Positions 19,464 to 28,345 of a stretch of 64,000 nucleotides of DNA are shown one piece after another. Numbering within the stretch: position 1 is the first letter of the stretch; the number at the start of each line of letters is the position of its first letter. The notes under the pieces are model-generated. The model did not search any database, had not been told where the DNA came from, and saw only the letters and a list, made by a program, of their open reading frames with translations. The stretch is from Ignavibacteria bacterium. GTDB lineage: Bacteria; Bacteroidota; Ignavibacteria; Tepidaquicellales; Tepidaquicellaceae. The stretch covers positions 62,001 through 126,000 of the forward strand of contig JABAQZ010000005.1 of assembly GCA_019187405.1 (NCBI GenBank), written 5' to 3'. The position numbers were made by a program, and so were the translations under genes.

Positions 19464-20480
19464 TTGGAAAAGATAAGAATAGTTGTTGATGCAATGGGTG
19501 GAGATTTTGCTCCTCTAAATGATGTATCCGGAGCAATAATTGCTGCTGAAGAAAAACCGGATTCACTGGAAATCATACTCTCTGGAAAAGAGAAGCTTAT
19601 AAAGGAGGAAATACTCAAACATAAAGTCAGTCTGAAAAATCTGACGATTGTGAATGCCGAAGAGATTGTTACAATGCATGATTCTCCCACAGAATCGCTT
19701 AAATCCAAAGCTGATTCTTCAATCAGCGTTGGAATCAATCTTGTAAAGGAAAAAAAAGCAGATGCATTTATCAGCGCAGGAAATACCGGTGCAGTCATGA
19801 CAGCTGCTGTTTTAAAACTTGGAAGAATTGCCGGAGTAGGAAGACCAACCATTGGCTCTTTGTTCCCGACAGACAAAGGTAAAACAATGGTATTTGATGT
19901 CGGAGCTTCGGTGGACTGTAAAGCAGTACATCTTCTTGAATTTGCCGTGATGGGAAGCATCTACATGAGAAATGTTCACGATATTCAAAATCCCCGCGTT
20001 GGACTTTTAAGTGTCGGAGAAGAAAAAACTAAAGGTGATACTTTAACGATTGAAGCTAATGAACTGCTGGAAAAATCAAATCTGAATTTTATTGGAAATG
20101 TTGAAGGCAGGGATGTATTAAGCGGTAAAGCCGATATCGTAATATGCGACGGATTTGTGGGAAACGTAATATTAAAATTTGTAGAAAGTGTACTTGATGT
20201 TCTGAAAAATAAATTCCGTAGTTATGCAGCGGAGGGATTTCTGAAAAAACTATGGGTAGGGTTGATTTCCGGAACACTGAAAAAAGTTGTCTTAAAGGAT
20301 TTTGATTATCAGGAATACGGAGGTGTTCCTTTGTTAGGAGTAAACGGAGTGGTTATTATCGGGCATGGAAAGTCTTCGCCGATTGCTATAAAAAACATGA
20401 TTTATAAAGCCGAAGAGATTATAAGAAAAAACATAAATGCGAAAATCTCTGAAGAGCTCTCATCTTTTGAGAAAAAGTGA
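19464..20480 (+). CDS. plsX: Phosphate acyltransferase PlsX
   Basis: A 338-residue protein using a TTG start (LEKIRIVVDAMGGDFAP). The VDAMGGDFAP opening, SAGNTGAVMTAAV and GFVGNVILK are family hallmarks. It makes acyl-phosphate from acyl-ACP for PlsY in phospholipid synthesis and is a peripheral membrane enzyme. It lies 70 bp after rpmF. Unusually, fabH does not follow; the next genes are a small unknown ORF and rpmB. The TTG start is favoured because the first conserved residues come immediately after it. Confidence 0.95.
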   Translation: MEKIRIVVDAMGGDFAPLNDVSGAIIAAEEKPDSLEIILSGKEKLIKEEILKHKVSLKNLTIVNAEEIVTMHDSPTESLKSKADSSISVGINLVKEKKADAFISAGNTGAVMTAAVLKLGRIAGVGRPTIGSLFPTDKGKTMVFDVGASVDCKAVHLLEFAVMGSIYMRNVHDIQNPRVGLLSVGEEKTKGDTLTIEANELLEKSNLNFIGNVEGRDVLSGKADIVICDGFVGNVILKFVESVLDVLKNKFRSYAAEGFLKKLWVGLISGTLKKVVLKDFDYQEYGGVPLLGVNGVVIIGHGKSSPIAIKNMIYKAEEIIRKNINAKISEELSSFEKK

Positions 20481-20557
20481 TGTTTAATAACAATAGGTAT
20501 TTGTGAAATTAAGTCAGCATTTGGATTAAAAAAGCTCAAGTCAGTAAATATTAAGAC

Positions 20558-20588
20558 TTTATTTTTAAGCCCTTTAAAATTATATTTG
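20558..20588 (+). promoter_or_regulatory. Candidate promoter for the small ORF-rpmB pair
   Basis: TATATTTG (20581-20588) matches the TAnnTTTG -7 element. TTTA at 20558-20561 lies 19 nt upstream as a weak -33 box. The ATG at 20614 is 25 nt downstream. Confidence 0.4.
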
Positions 20589-20613
20589 TAAAAATTTTTC
20601 AAATTAAATAATA

Positions 20614-20820
20614 ATGGCAAAACAGCAGACATTCGCGGACAAAGCTAATAAATTAGCAAAGAAATCAGATAATCTGGTAATTTGTCCCGATACGAATAAA
20701 GAAACAAGGATCATAAGCGTCAGAATGGTTGATGCCGTAAAGACCGGCAAAGGTACATATAAATTTCTGGACAGAAACATGAAAGTTTATGAATCCACTT
20801 ATAAACCATATACACCATAA
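20614..20820 (+). CDS. Small basic protein of unknown function, next to rpmB
   Basis: A 68-residue lysine-rich protein: MAKQQTFADKANKLAKKS, then VICPDTNKETRIISVRMVDA and a C-terminal KFLDRNMKVYESTYKPY. One cysteine, no signal peptide and no membrane segment. It has its own candidate promoter and lies 29 bp before rpmB, in the place where rpmG (L33) often sits next to rpmB. It is not L33: the YTTxKNRRNTP motif is absent. Size, charge and position suggest a ribosome-linked or RNA-binding role, but this is inference from context. Confidence 0.7.
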   Translation: MAKQQTFADKANKLAKKSDNLVICPDTNKETRIISVRMVDAVKTGKGTYKFLDRNMKVYESTYKPYTP

Positions 20821-20849
20821 AGAAGAAAACGACTTAAGGAGAATAATTA

Positions 20850-21062
20850 ATGTCAAAAATTTGTGTAGTAACTGGGAAAAAACCTTTAACCGGAAATAAC
20901 GTTTCCCATGCAAATAATAAAACGAAAATGAGACAGCTTCCGAATCTTCAGAAAAAAAGAATCTGGCTCGAAGATAAAAAGAAATGGGTAACGGTGAAAG
21001 TATCCGCTAAAGGACTTAAAACGCTTGATAAGAAAGGTTATAAAAATCTTATAAATGCCTGA
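20850..21062 (+). CDS. rpmB: 50S ribosomal protein L28
   Basis: A 70-residue protein, with [22 protein letters not shown] and [10 protein letters not shown] matching bacterial L28. It has a good ribosome site, AAGGAG at 20836-20841, 8 nt before the ATG, one of the few clear ones in the window. Its last eight bases overlap the start of the next gene, a glycosyltransferase. Confidence 0.96.
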   Translation: MSKICVVTGKKPLTGNNVSHANNKTKMRQLPNLQKKRIWLEDKKKWVTVKVSAKGLKTLDKKGYKNLINA

Positions 21063-21804
21063 TGCTCTCATTAAGGGCAGAAAGATAAGCATTGTAATAC
21101 CTGCGCTTAATGAAGAAAAATTAATTATTAATGTATTAAAGCAGTTTAACGAAAGCATAAAGAAAGATTACGATGTTGAGATAATTGTAAGTGACGGCGG
21201 CAGCAGTGACAATACAGTTAATATCGCAGGAAAATATGCAGACAAAGTTTTAAATTATAATAAAGAAGATTCACAGAACATCTCCCGGGGCAGGAATGAA
21301 GGTGCCAGAAAATCTCAGGGAGATGTTCTTATTTTTTTAAATGCAGATACGAGATTTGAAAATTTGAAATACATATTGGATGAATCGTTGAGGGAAATTT
21401 ATGAAAATAATGTAAAGGCAATTGCATGTGCAGTTTATGTTTATCCGGAAGAGGAGTTATTATCTGATAAGATTTTTCACTTTTTATACAATAAGTACAC
21501 TTCATTTCTTGTAAGCTTTTTTACGGGAATGGGAAGAGGCGAGTGTCATATCATCGAGAGAGAAATTTTTTTTAAGATTGGCGGATACAATGAAAGTATT
21601 ATTGCCGGAGAGGATTTTGAATTATACATGAGACTAAAAAAAGCAGGTAAATTAAAATTCAGAAATGATTTTGTGATTTATGAATCGCCGAGGAGATACA
21701 GAAAATACGGTTATTTAAGAATCTTATGGGAATGGTTGAAGAATTCGTTATCTGTTTTCTTTTTTGGAAAATCTGTTTCAGTAAAATGGGAAGAAGTTAG
21801 GTAA
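21055..21804 (+). CDS. Glycosyltransferase family 2
   Basis: A 249-residue GT-A fold enzyme: [14 protein letters not shown] at the N-terminus, [13 protein letters not shown] near 50, and the DxD-like LNADTRF near 95. [21 protein letters not shown] is the acceptor-loop/E-D region, followed by [17 protein letters not shown] basic or hydrophobic C-terminal tail ([18 protein letters not shown]) may touch the membrane. It resembles the TIGR04283-like glycosyltransferases, but the donor and acceptor are unknown. It is coupled to rpmB by an eight-base overlap and followed by tgt 16 bp later. Confidence 0.85.
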   Translation: MPDALIKGRKISIVIPALNEEKLIINVLKQFNESIKKDYDVEIIVSDGGSSDNTVNIAGKYADKVLNYNKEDSQNISRGRNEGARKSQGDVLIFLNADTRFENLKYILDESLREIYENNVKAIACAVYVYPEEELLSDKIFHFLYNKYTSFLVSFFTGMGRGECHIIEREIFFKIGGYNESIIAGEDFELYMRLKKAGKLKFRNDFVIYESPRRYRKYGYLRILWEWLKNSLSVFFFGKSVSVKWEEVR

Positions 21805-21820
21805 GTGAAGCAGCAATCTA

Positions 21821-22975
21821 ATGACAGGGAATAAGTTTTTTAGTGTTCTTTCAAATAATGTCGAAGGTATAAAAGCAAGAGCCGGAAAGATAAGTACTCC
21901 ACATTCGGAGATATTGACACCGGTTTTCATGCCCGTAGGAACGCTTGGAAGCGTTAAAGCTGTTGAGCAGAGAGAGCTTTATGAATTAGATACAAGAATT
22001 ATTCTTGGAAATACATACCACTTGTATCTTAGACCCGGAATGGAGGTCGTTGAAAATGCCGGAGGACTTCACAAATTTATGAATTGGAATAAAAGCATTC
22101 TTACCGACAGCGGAGGTTTTCAGATTTTCAGTTTGTCAAAGCTGAAGAAAATAAACAATGACGGAGTGGAGTTTGCGTCTCATCTAAACGGAGATAAAAT
22201 ATTTTTTTCGCCTGAAAAAGTAATTGATATACAAAGGATTATCGGGTCGGATATTATGATGCCTCTTGACGAATGCCTGCCATTTCCTTCTGAGAAAAGC
22301 ATGGTAAAAAAGTCCATAGAGCTGACATCAAAATGGGAAAAAAGGTGCTTTGAACATTTTAAGAAAACATCAGACAGAGGGATTGACATACAAAGATTGT
22401 TTTCAATAAACCAGGGCGGCACGTTTCCCGATTTAAGAGCCGAGAGCATTAAAGACTTAACGCAGACTGAGTTTGACGGTCATGCAATCGGCGGACTTGC
22501 GGTAGGCGAAGAGAATGAACTTATGTATGATATTGTAGATATGTCAACTGATATGCTGCCGGAAGATAAACCCAGATATCTAATGGGAGTTGGAACACCC
22601 GAAGATTTACTCGAATGTGTTGAAAGAGGAATCGACATGTTTGATTGTGTTATGCCGACAAGGAATGCCAGACACGGCAGGCTTTTTACCACTAACGGAG
22701 AGATTAATATCATGAACTCTAAATACAAAAATGATTTTAATTCTCCCGATGAGGAGTTTAAAAGTTATACTTCAGAAAATTTTTCATTGGCTTACTTAAG
22801 GCATTTGTTTATTTCAAATGAAATACTTGGATTTCAGTTAGCTTCGCTGCATAATGTCGGATTTTATCTGAATTTAATGAACAGAATCAGGGAATCAATT
22901 CTAAACGGAAATTTCAAAAATTTTAAAAAAGAATTTTTAAGAAAATATTTATTAAATAAAAACAGTAAACAATAA
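21821..22975 (+). CDS. tgt: tRNA-guanine transglycosylase, zinc ligands substituted
   Basis: A 384-residue protein of normal length that swaps guanine-34 of GUN tRNAs for a queuosine precursor. The catalytic residues are present: D96 in DSGGFQ and the nucleophile D275 in FDCVMPTR; GGLAVGE is also seen. The usual zinc site is CxCxxC plus His. Here the corresponding positions near YLRHLF read F313, S315 and S318, while H344 (SLHN) is kept. The structural zinc site is therefore lost by substitution, not by truncation. The flanking SLAYLRHLF and EILGFQL segments are normal. The window holds no queuosine synthesis gene. It sits between the GT2 gene and yajC, and tgt-yajC order is common. Confidence 0.93.
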   Translation: MTGNKFFSVLSNNVEGIKARAGKISTPHSEILTPVFMPVGTLGSVKAVEQRELYELDTRIILGNTYHLYLRPGMEVVENAGGLHKFMNWNKSILTDSGGFQIFSLSKLKKINNDGVEFASHLNGDKIFFSPEKVIDIQRIIGSDIMMPLDECLPFPSEKSMVKKSIELTSKWEKRCFEHFKKTSDRGIDIQRLFSINQGGTFPDLRAESIKDLTQTEFDGHAIGGLAVGEENELMYDIVDMSTDMLPEDKPRYLMGVGTPEDLLECVERGIDMFDCVMPTRNARHGRLFTTNGEINIMNSKYKNDFNSPDEEFKSYTSENFSLAYLRHLFISNEILGFQLASLHNVGFYLNLMNRIRESILNGNFKNFKKEFLRKYLLNKNSKQ

Positions 22976-23323
22976 ATGAATTTCACAGAAAGATTAGTAT
23001 TTTTACAACAAGCTCCCGGTGGAATGGAATCAATACTTTCATCCATAGTACCATTTTTGCTTATAATAGTAATATTTTATTTTTTAATATTAAGACCGCA
23101 GCAGAAGAGACAAAAAGATAGAGCAAAGCTGCTTGAGTCCATCAAAAAAGGCGACAAAGTAATTACAGCAGGCGGAGTTCATGGAACCGTAGAAGGCTTA
23201 GAGGATAAAACCTTGCTTTTAAAGATTGCTGAAAATGTGAAAATAAAAGTTGAAAGGTCCAGTATTACAACTATAATCGGAGTTACGGATGTTGAACCCG
23301 AAAAAAAATCAATGTTTGGTTGA
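22976..23323 (+). CDS. yajC: Preprotein translocase subunit YajC
   Basis: A 115-residue protein. One membrane segment (IVPFLLIIVIFYFLILRPQ) is followed by the conserved QQKRQKDRAKLLESIKKGDKV and a small beta domain. It associates with SecDF. It starts at the base after the tgt stop, so it is probably co-translated. It starts with MNFTERLVFLQQAPGG; an internal Met is less likely because the pre-membrane segment is usual for the family. Confidence 0.92.
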   Translation: MNFTERLVFLQQAPGGMESILSSIVPFLLIIVIFYFLILRPQQKRQKDRAKLLESIKKGDKVITAGGVHGTVEGLEDKTLLLKIAENVKIKVERSSITTIIGVTDVEPEKKSMFG

Positions 23324-23343
23324 TTAATTTTAATTTATAAATT

Positions 23344-24624
23344 TTGAAAGTCAAAAGTCTGAAGAAATATTCGTTAAGTTCAATTGAATCTGCATTAAAG
23401 GATTTTAAAAAAGGCAGAATTGTAATTGTAGTGGATGACGAAGACAGAGAAAACGAAGGAGATATGATTTATTCTGCAGAAAAATCAACTCCAGAACTTG
23501 TAAATTTTCTGTCAAAATACGGCAGAGGATTAGTCTGCGTTCCGATGGAAGACGGAAGACTTAATGAACTCGAGCTTTCCATGATGACTAAAAACAATAC
23601 GTCATTACATGAGACAGCATTTACAATCAGCGTAGATTATATTCACGGAACTACAACCGGTATTTCAGCATACGACAGAAATAAAACTATACTTTCACTA
23701 ATTAATAAAAAGACTAAACCTGCGGATCTGGGAAGACCGGGACATATATTTCCATTGAGATCAGCGCCCGGGGGAGTATTGAGAAGAGCAGGTCATACTG
23801 AAGCGACTGTAGATCTTTCCAAACTTGCAGGACATTTTCCTGCGGGGGTACTTTGTGAAGTTATGAAAGATAATGGTGAGATGGCAAGACTACCTGACTT
23901 ATTTGAAATAGCATCGAAATTTAATCTGAAAATAATTTCGATAAAAGATCTTATACATTACAGATTTGAAAGGGAAAAGCTTGTGGAGAAAATGGTGGAT
24001 ACAGGATTACCTTCGAAGTTCGGCAATTTCAAAATTATATTGTATAAAAGCAAAGTTGATTCAAAAGAGCATATTGCGATAGTAAAGGGAAAAATTTCAG
24101 GTTCAAAGCCGGTACTTGTAAGAGTTCATTCCGAATGTCTTACAGGAGATGTATTTGGTTCATTAAGATGCGACTGCAGGGAACAGCTTCATGAATCGCT
24201 CAGGATGATTGAAGAAAATGAAAACGGCGTTGTTCTTTATATGAGACAGGAAGGCAGGGGAATAGGCTTACATAACAAGCTTAAAGCATACAGGCTACAG
24301 GAACAAGGGCTTGATACTGTCGAAGCAAACGAAAACCTTGGGTTTAAACCTGACTTAAGGGATTACGGAATAGGTGCGCAGATATTGAGAGATCTCGGTG
24401 TAAGAAAAATGAGACTGATGACTAATAATCCGAAGAAGATAGTTGGATTGAATGCTTACGGGCTTGAGATTTCTGAGAGAGTTCCGATAGAAATAAAATC
24501 CAATCCTATTAACGAAAATTATCTAATGACAAAAAGAGATAAGCTTGGTCATTTGATACTTATTAATTCAAAAAAATTAAATACTAAAAATATTAACAGA
24601 AGAAAAAAAAGTAATCAAGAATGA
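23344..24624 (+). CDS. ribBA: Bifunctional DHBP synthase / GTP cyclohydrolase II
   Basis: A 426-residue fusion with a TTG start. The N-terminal half is 3,4-dihydroxy-2-butanone-4-phosphate synthase, with [10 protein letters not shown] near 36-45 and a LRRAGHTEA motif. The C-terminal half is GTP cyclohydrolase II, with the zinc site C-x10-C-x-C ([14 protein letters not shown]), [11 protein letters not shown] and a NPKK segment. It supplies both precursors of riboflavin. The rest of the rib pathway is not in the window. No FMN riboswitch-like structure is seen in the 20-bp gap after yajC. The tail overlaps greA by four bases. Confidence 0.94.
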   Translation: MKVKSLKKYSLSSIESALKDFKKGRIVIVVDDEDRENEGDMIYSAEKSTPELVNFLSKYGRGLVCVPMEDGRLNELELSMMTKNNTSLHETAFTISVDYIHGTTTGISAYDRNKTILSLINKKTKPADLGRPGHIFPLRSAPGGVLRRAGHTEATVDLSKLAGHFPAGVLCEVMKDNGEMARLPDLFEIASKFNLKIISIKDLIHYRFEREKLVEKMVDTGLPSKFGNFKIILYKSKVDSKEHIAIVKGKISGSKPVLVRVHSECLTGDVFGSLRCDCREQLHESLRMIEENENGVVLYMRQEGRGIGLHNKLKAYRLQEQGLDTVEANENLGFKPDLRDYGIGAQILRDLGVRKMRLMTNNPKKIVGLNAYGLEISERVPIEIKSNPINENYLMTKRDKLGHLILINSKKLNTKNINRRKKSNQE

Positions 24625-25106
24625 AAATCTCAGAAGTAGTCTATTTGACAAAATCACGACTCGTGGAAATCGAAAATGAATTAAAGGAACTAAAGACAAC
24701 GGGAAGGAAATCCATAGCGCAAAAAATAGCTGAAGCCCGTTCTCACGGAGACTTGAGTGAGAATGCAGAATATGATGCAGCTAAAGAAGAACAGAGTCAT
24801 CATGAAATGAAAATCGGCAAGCTTGAATTGCTGCTTTCAAGAGTAAAAATTATAGCGCCTGAAGACATGCCTTCAGATGAAGTTTACATACTTTCAACTG
24901 TAAAAGTACGAGACCTTGTATATAACGAAGAGTTTTCTTTTTCATTGGTTTCACCTGAAGAGGCGGATTTTGAGCAGGATAAAATTTCAGTTACTTCACC
25001 GATTGGAAGTGCGCTGCTCGGGAAGAAGATTAATGATATTGTTGAAATTAATGTCCCTGCGGGATTGGTAAAATATAAAATTCTGGAAATATCTAAAATA
25101 ATCTGA
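24621..25106 (+). CDS. greA: Transcription elongation factor GreA
   Basis: A 161-residue protein. The N-terminal coiled coil carries the acidic tip region [14 protein letters not shown], and the C-terminal FKBP-like domain ends with [20 protein letters not shown]. It rescues backtracked RNA polymerase by stimulating transcript cleavage. It overlaps ribBA by four bases (ATGA) and lies 4 bp before the MCE gene. Confidence 0.95.
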   Translation: MKISEVVYLTKSRLVEIENELKELKTTGRKSIAQKIAEARSHGDLSENAEYDAAKEEQSHHEMKIGKLELLLSRVKIIAPEDMPSDEVYILSTVKVRDLVYNEEFSFSLVSPEEADFEQDKISVTSPIGSALLGKKINDIVEINVPAGLVKYKILEISKII

Positions 25107-25110
25107 TAAA

Positions 25111-26022
25111 ATGTCTAAACCAAAAATTTCTGAATTTAAAGTCGGGATTTTTGTATTCATTGCATTTTTAATTGTCATGACAACAATTTTCTGGGCTAAG
25201 GGATTTACCGTAGGATTATCAAAGGAAAATTATACTGTATATTTCCCAAGAGTAAGCGGCATAAATGCCGGTGATCAGGTTAGTGTCAACGGAGTTCGAA
25301 AAGGAACTATTGATGCTCTCGAGCTTGAAGGTGACTCGGTAAAAATAAAATTCAATCTTGAAAAAGAAATCAAAATTAAAAGCGATTACAATATTTACAT
25401 TGCAGCTACCGAACTGACAGGAGGTAAAGTATTGTATATCGAGCCAGGGAAAAATTCCCAAGAAGTAAGCCCCGAAACTGCTTTGCATGGAACTCCCGGA
25501 GCAGATTTTGCAACTATACTGAACTCTTTCAGCGATATTACAAAAAATGTTCAGGATCTCCTTGCGGATTTTAAGAAATCATCCGAAAATCTTAACAGTG
25601 TTCTTACAAATATAAATGAAGTTGTCGCAGATGGTAATTTAAAGAGCGACATTAAAACAACACTTTCTAATCTTGCAGCTTCATCAAACAATCTGAATCA
25701 GCTCGTAAGCGAGAGCAGAAACGGAATAAGCGGAATTACAGGGAAATTAAGCAATACCGTGAGTAACATAGATCTTGCCATCGGTTCAAACAGCGAAGAA
25801 TTGAAAAATACCTTAAGAGATATTCAGTCATTAACTACACAGGTTGATACGCTGGTATCAAATCTGAACATTGCTGTAGGAAATATTAACAATAAAGAAA
25901 AGGGTATCGGAAAGTTTCTTTCTGATGATGATTTTTATAAAAATATAAACAAGGCTCTGATAGAAATTGAGAAACTTACAAAGAATATCAGAACCAACGG
26001 TGTAAAGCTGAATATTTTTTAA
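25111..26022 (+). CDS. MlaD/MCE-family lipid-transport protein
   Basis: A 303-residue protein with an N-terminal membrane anchor (VGIFVFIAFLIVMTTIFWAKG), one MCE domain at about 35-120 (VYFPRVSGINAGDQVSVNGVRKG) and a long C-terminal helical region rich in Asn/Ser (about 130-300) that could form a tunnel or bundle. MlaD proteins carry phospholipids between membranes with MlaE and MlaF. Those partners are absent here, so the gene is either an orphan or works with partners elsewhere. It is the last gene of the plus-strand run and converges on porQ. Confidence 0.85.
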   Translation: MSKPKISEFKVGIFVFIAFLIVMTTIFWAKGFTVGLSKENYTVYFPRVSGINAGDQVSVNGVRKGTIDALELEGDSVKIKFNLEKEIKIKSDYNIYIAATELTGGKVLYIEPGKNSQEVSPETALHGTPGADFATILNSFSDITKNVQDLLADFKKSSENLNSVLTNINEVVADGNLKSDIKTTLSNLAASSNNLNQLVSESRNGISGITGKLSNTVSNIDLAIGSNSEELKNTLRDIQSLTTQVDTLVSNLNIAVGNINNKEKGIGKFLSDDDFYKNINKALIEIEKLTKNIRTNGVKLNIF

Positions 26023-26045
26023 ACTGACAGGAAAGTATGGTTTAG

Positions 26046-27002
26046 CTATTTCCAGTTAAACCCGACATCTATTCTGTGAGTTGATCCAACATTCCCCAGT
26101 GAATTAAATGCATAATCTAAGGAGTAATTTTTCATAAATTTAAAACCAAGCCCTGCGGAAAAACCTGCAATGCCCAGTGAACTTCCGGTTTTAAGATCCT
26201 GCCGTTCACGATTATTATATCCAATCCTGAATTTAACGTATTCGCTGAAATCAAATTCTCCGCCGATAGAAAGATTTTTAAATCTGTCAAAAAGATCTTC
26301 CTGAGAAGACGCAAGATCATCCAGTTCAAAATGCACTCTCAATGGAAGATGTTCAAGCTTTTTACTGACACCAAATCTAAGGTCGAGAGGAAGATTCTCA
26401 TTTGTGCTGCCGTATTTTGACAGCTGGAATCCTGCATTAAGAAGACTAAGCCCGAAATTCCATTGAGATTGGGGGATAGTATATAATACTCCAAGATCAA
26501 CCGCAAGAGCTGATGATGAGAATTCATCAATTCCCGAATAAATGTATTTTAAGTTAATGCCGTAATGAAAATCGCTCTTATACATATTTGAATATCCAAG
26601 CGATACGGCAATCTCATTTGCAGAGAATGTACCGAGATTATTTGACTGTTCGTCAAATTTTTCAAAACTACCGTAATTTATGAACCTGATACCCCCTCCG
26701 AAATATCCCATATCTTTATATCTCTGGCTGAATGATAAGTGTCCTGAATTTATATCTAACAGATATTTAAAGAAACCGGCTGATGCCTGCTTGTCTGATA
26801 AAGTTGATAGAGCTGCGGGATTATAAAAAATTGAATTTACATCGCCTGTATTTGAATTGAAGCTGCCACCCAAAGCTGAAGCTCTTGCTCCAATATCGAG
26901 TCTGAGAAAATCATAAGTTGTATTGCTTTGTGAAACTGCTCTTCCGTTTAAGATTAGAAGAGAAAGAAAAACTAGTACCGCGGGTTTTTGTATTATATTC
27001 AT
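26046..27002 (-). CDS. porQ: PorQ-like type IX secretion outer-membrane protein
   Basis: A 318-residue protein with a signal peptide (up to about GRAVSQ), then YDFLRLDIGARASALGG and DVNSIFYNPAAL, which mark the PorV/PorQ beta-barrel group. DINSGHLSFSQRY, INYGSFEKFDE and GTFSANEIAVSLGYS resemble PorQ rather than PorV. PorQ belongs to the attachment complex that anchors T9SS cargo to the surface with PorU, PorV and PorZ. This fits the sorting-domain proteins in the window. It is a single gene, followed tail-to-tail by the MCE gene. Confidence 0.8.
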   Translation of the reverse strand: MNIIQKPAVLVFLSLLILNGRAVSQSNTTYDFLRLDIGARASALGGSFNSNTGDVNSIFYNPAALSTLSDKQASAGFFKYLLDINSGHLSFSQRYKDMGYFGGGIRFINYGSFEKFDEQSNNLGTFSANEIAVSLGYSNMYKSDFHYGINLKYIYSGIDEFSSSALAVDLGVLYTIPQSQWNFGLSLLNAGFQLSKYGSTNENLPLDLRFGVSKKLEHLPLRVHFELDDLASSQEDLFDRFKNLSIGGEFDFSEYVKFRIGYNNRERQDLKTGSSLGIAGFSAGLGFKFMKNYSLDYAFNSLGNVGSTHRIDVGFNWK

Positions 27003-27141
27003 TGCTTTTAACAGTTATCTGATTTTAAATTATTGAAAATCAGTAACCAGTTTTCATATTCTCCGTGTTTTTATTTAAAAAATTTAAGCAATAATAAAGT
27101 TTTAACTTGTTAGATTCAATTGAATTTTTATACAATCAGAA

Positions 27142-27414
27142 TTATGAAATAGTAAAATCCAAAAATTCATTATTAAATTCCAATTCTTCTACAGAGACAG
27201 AATTTACATAAGCATTTGCCGGTCCTATTTTAAGATCATTGATAAAATCGGACAAAAGTCCCTTTTCGCCTTCAACTACAAGATCAACATTTCCGTTAAA
27301 ATTGTTTTTTGCATAACCTTTAACGGAATATTCTTTTGCCTTTCGGTAACAAAAGTATCTATATCCTACTCCCTGAACGGATCCTTTTACTGTAATTTTA
27401 TATTTTGCTTTCAC
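27142..27414 (-). CDS. acyP: Acylphosphatase
   Basis: A 90-residue protein with the phosphate loop VKGSVQGVGYR (catalytic Arg about 19) and the catalytic Asn about 37 in GYAKNNFNG. It hydrolyses acyl phosphates. Its start overlaps the end of the EamA gene by 17 bp, so it is the last gene of a five-gene minus-strand operon. Confidence 0.92.
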   Translation of the reverse strand: MKAKYKITVKGSVQGVGYRYFCYRKAKEYSVKGYAKNNFNGNVDLVVEGEKGLLSDFINDLKIGPANAYVNSVSVEELEFNNEFLDFTIS

Positions 27415-28345
27415 CGGTAATTTTAAATTTAATTAAGCCGTAAAATTCGGATACTAACAAACCTGCAGCCATTATCAAAGCTCCCGTAACCTGACTTAAA
27501 TTTAAAACTTCTTTTAGAATAATGTAAGAAAAAAATACGGCAAATATTGATTCCATATTGTAAATTATTCCTGCTCTTAATGGTGTAGTTTGTTTCTGAT
27601 ACTTTGTCATGAGAATAATACTTAGCAGTATAGATAAAATTGAGGTGTAAAGTATTGATGATATGAAAACAGCATTAAGATTAAAAAAGAAATCTTTAAA
27701 AATGAAAATATCAAACATCAGCATGAAAAGTATGCTTAAAACAAATCCTGCTAAATACTGCCCGAACAGGAGATAATACAAACCGAAATCACGGGAATAC
27801 TTATCGAGCAGAACTATATGAACAGCAAAACATAAAGCACAAATCAAAGTCAGCAAATCGCCGGGATTCAGAGATATGAAATATGCTTCAGACAAAATAT
27901 ATAATCCGATCATTACCAGCAAAGCACCTGCAATGTTTTCAGCTCTAGGTTTTTTACCGAGGATTAAATACTGAATAAAAGGAATGAATACGAGACTTGT
28001 TCCTGTTATGAAAGCTGATTTAGATGCAGATGTATATTTCATTCCTAAAGTCTGAAAAGCAAAACCCGTTGACATGAAAATTCCAAGTATGAGTCCAGGT
28101 TTCCATTTTTTAAAATTCAATAAATCTATTTTCCTAAAATAAATCAGGCAGAATAAAAGAAAGGCAAGAGCAAATCTAACTGAATTAAAAAAGAAAGGCG
28201 AAGATTCGTTTAGAGTTATTTTTATTAAGGGAAATGATCCTCCCCAGATTATGGTTACACTCAGCAGTATCAGCTCGGCTTTATACTGACTAAATAAAGG
28301 TTTAAGCTGACTATTGCTACCTTTAAGAATCAATTTAAAATCCAA
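27398..28345 (-). CDS. EamA/DMT-family transporter
   Basis: A 315-residue inner-membrane protein with ten predicted hydrophobic segments in two EamA repeats. The first opens SVTIIWGGSFPLIK. The second lies around ILYTSILSILLSIILMTKYQK and LRAGIIYNMESIFAVFFSYIIL. DMT exporters move small metabolites or exogenous compounds; a lipid-linked sugar flippase role is also known in this fold. It overlaps the UbiA gene by 11 bp and acyP by 17 bp, so the three are probably co-translated. The substrate is unknown. Confidence 0.85.
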   Translation of the reverse strand: MDFKLILKGSNSQLKPLFSQYKAELILLSVTIIWGGSFPLIKITLNESSPFFFNSVRFALAFLLFCLIYFRKIDLLNFKKWKPGLILGIFMSTGFAFQTLGMKYTSASKSAFITGTSLVFIPFIQYLILGKKPRAENIAGALLVMIGLYILSEAYFISLNPGDLLTLICALCFAVHIVLLDKYSRDFGLYYLLFGQYLAGFVLSILFMLMFDIFIFKDFFFNLNAVFISSILYTSILSILLSIILMTKYQKQTTPLRAGIIYNMESIFAVFFSYIILKEVLNLSQVTGALIMAAGLLVSEFYGLIKFKITGESKI

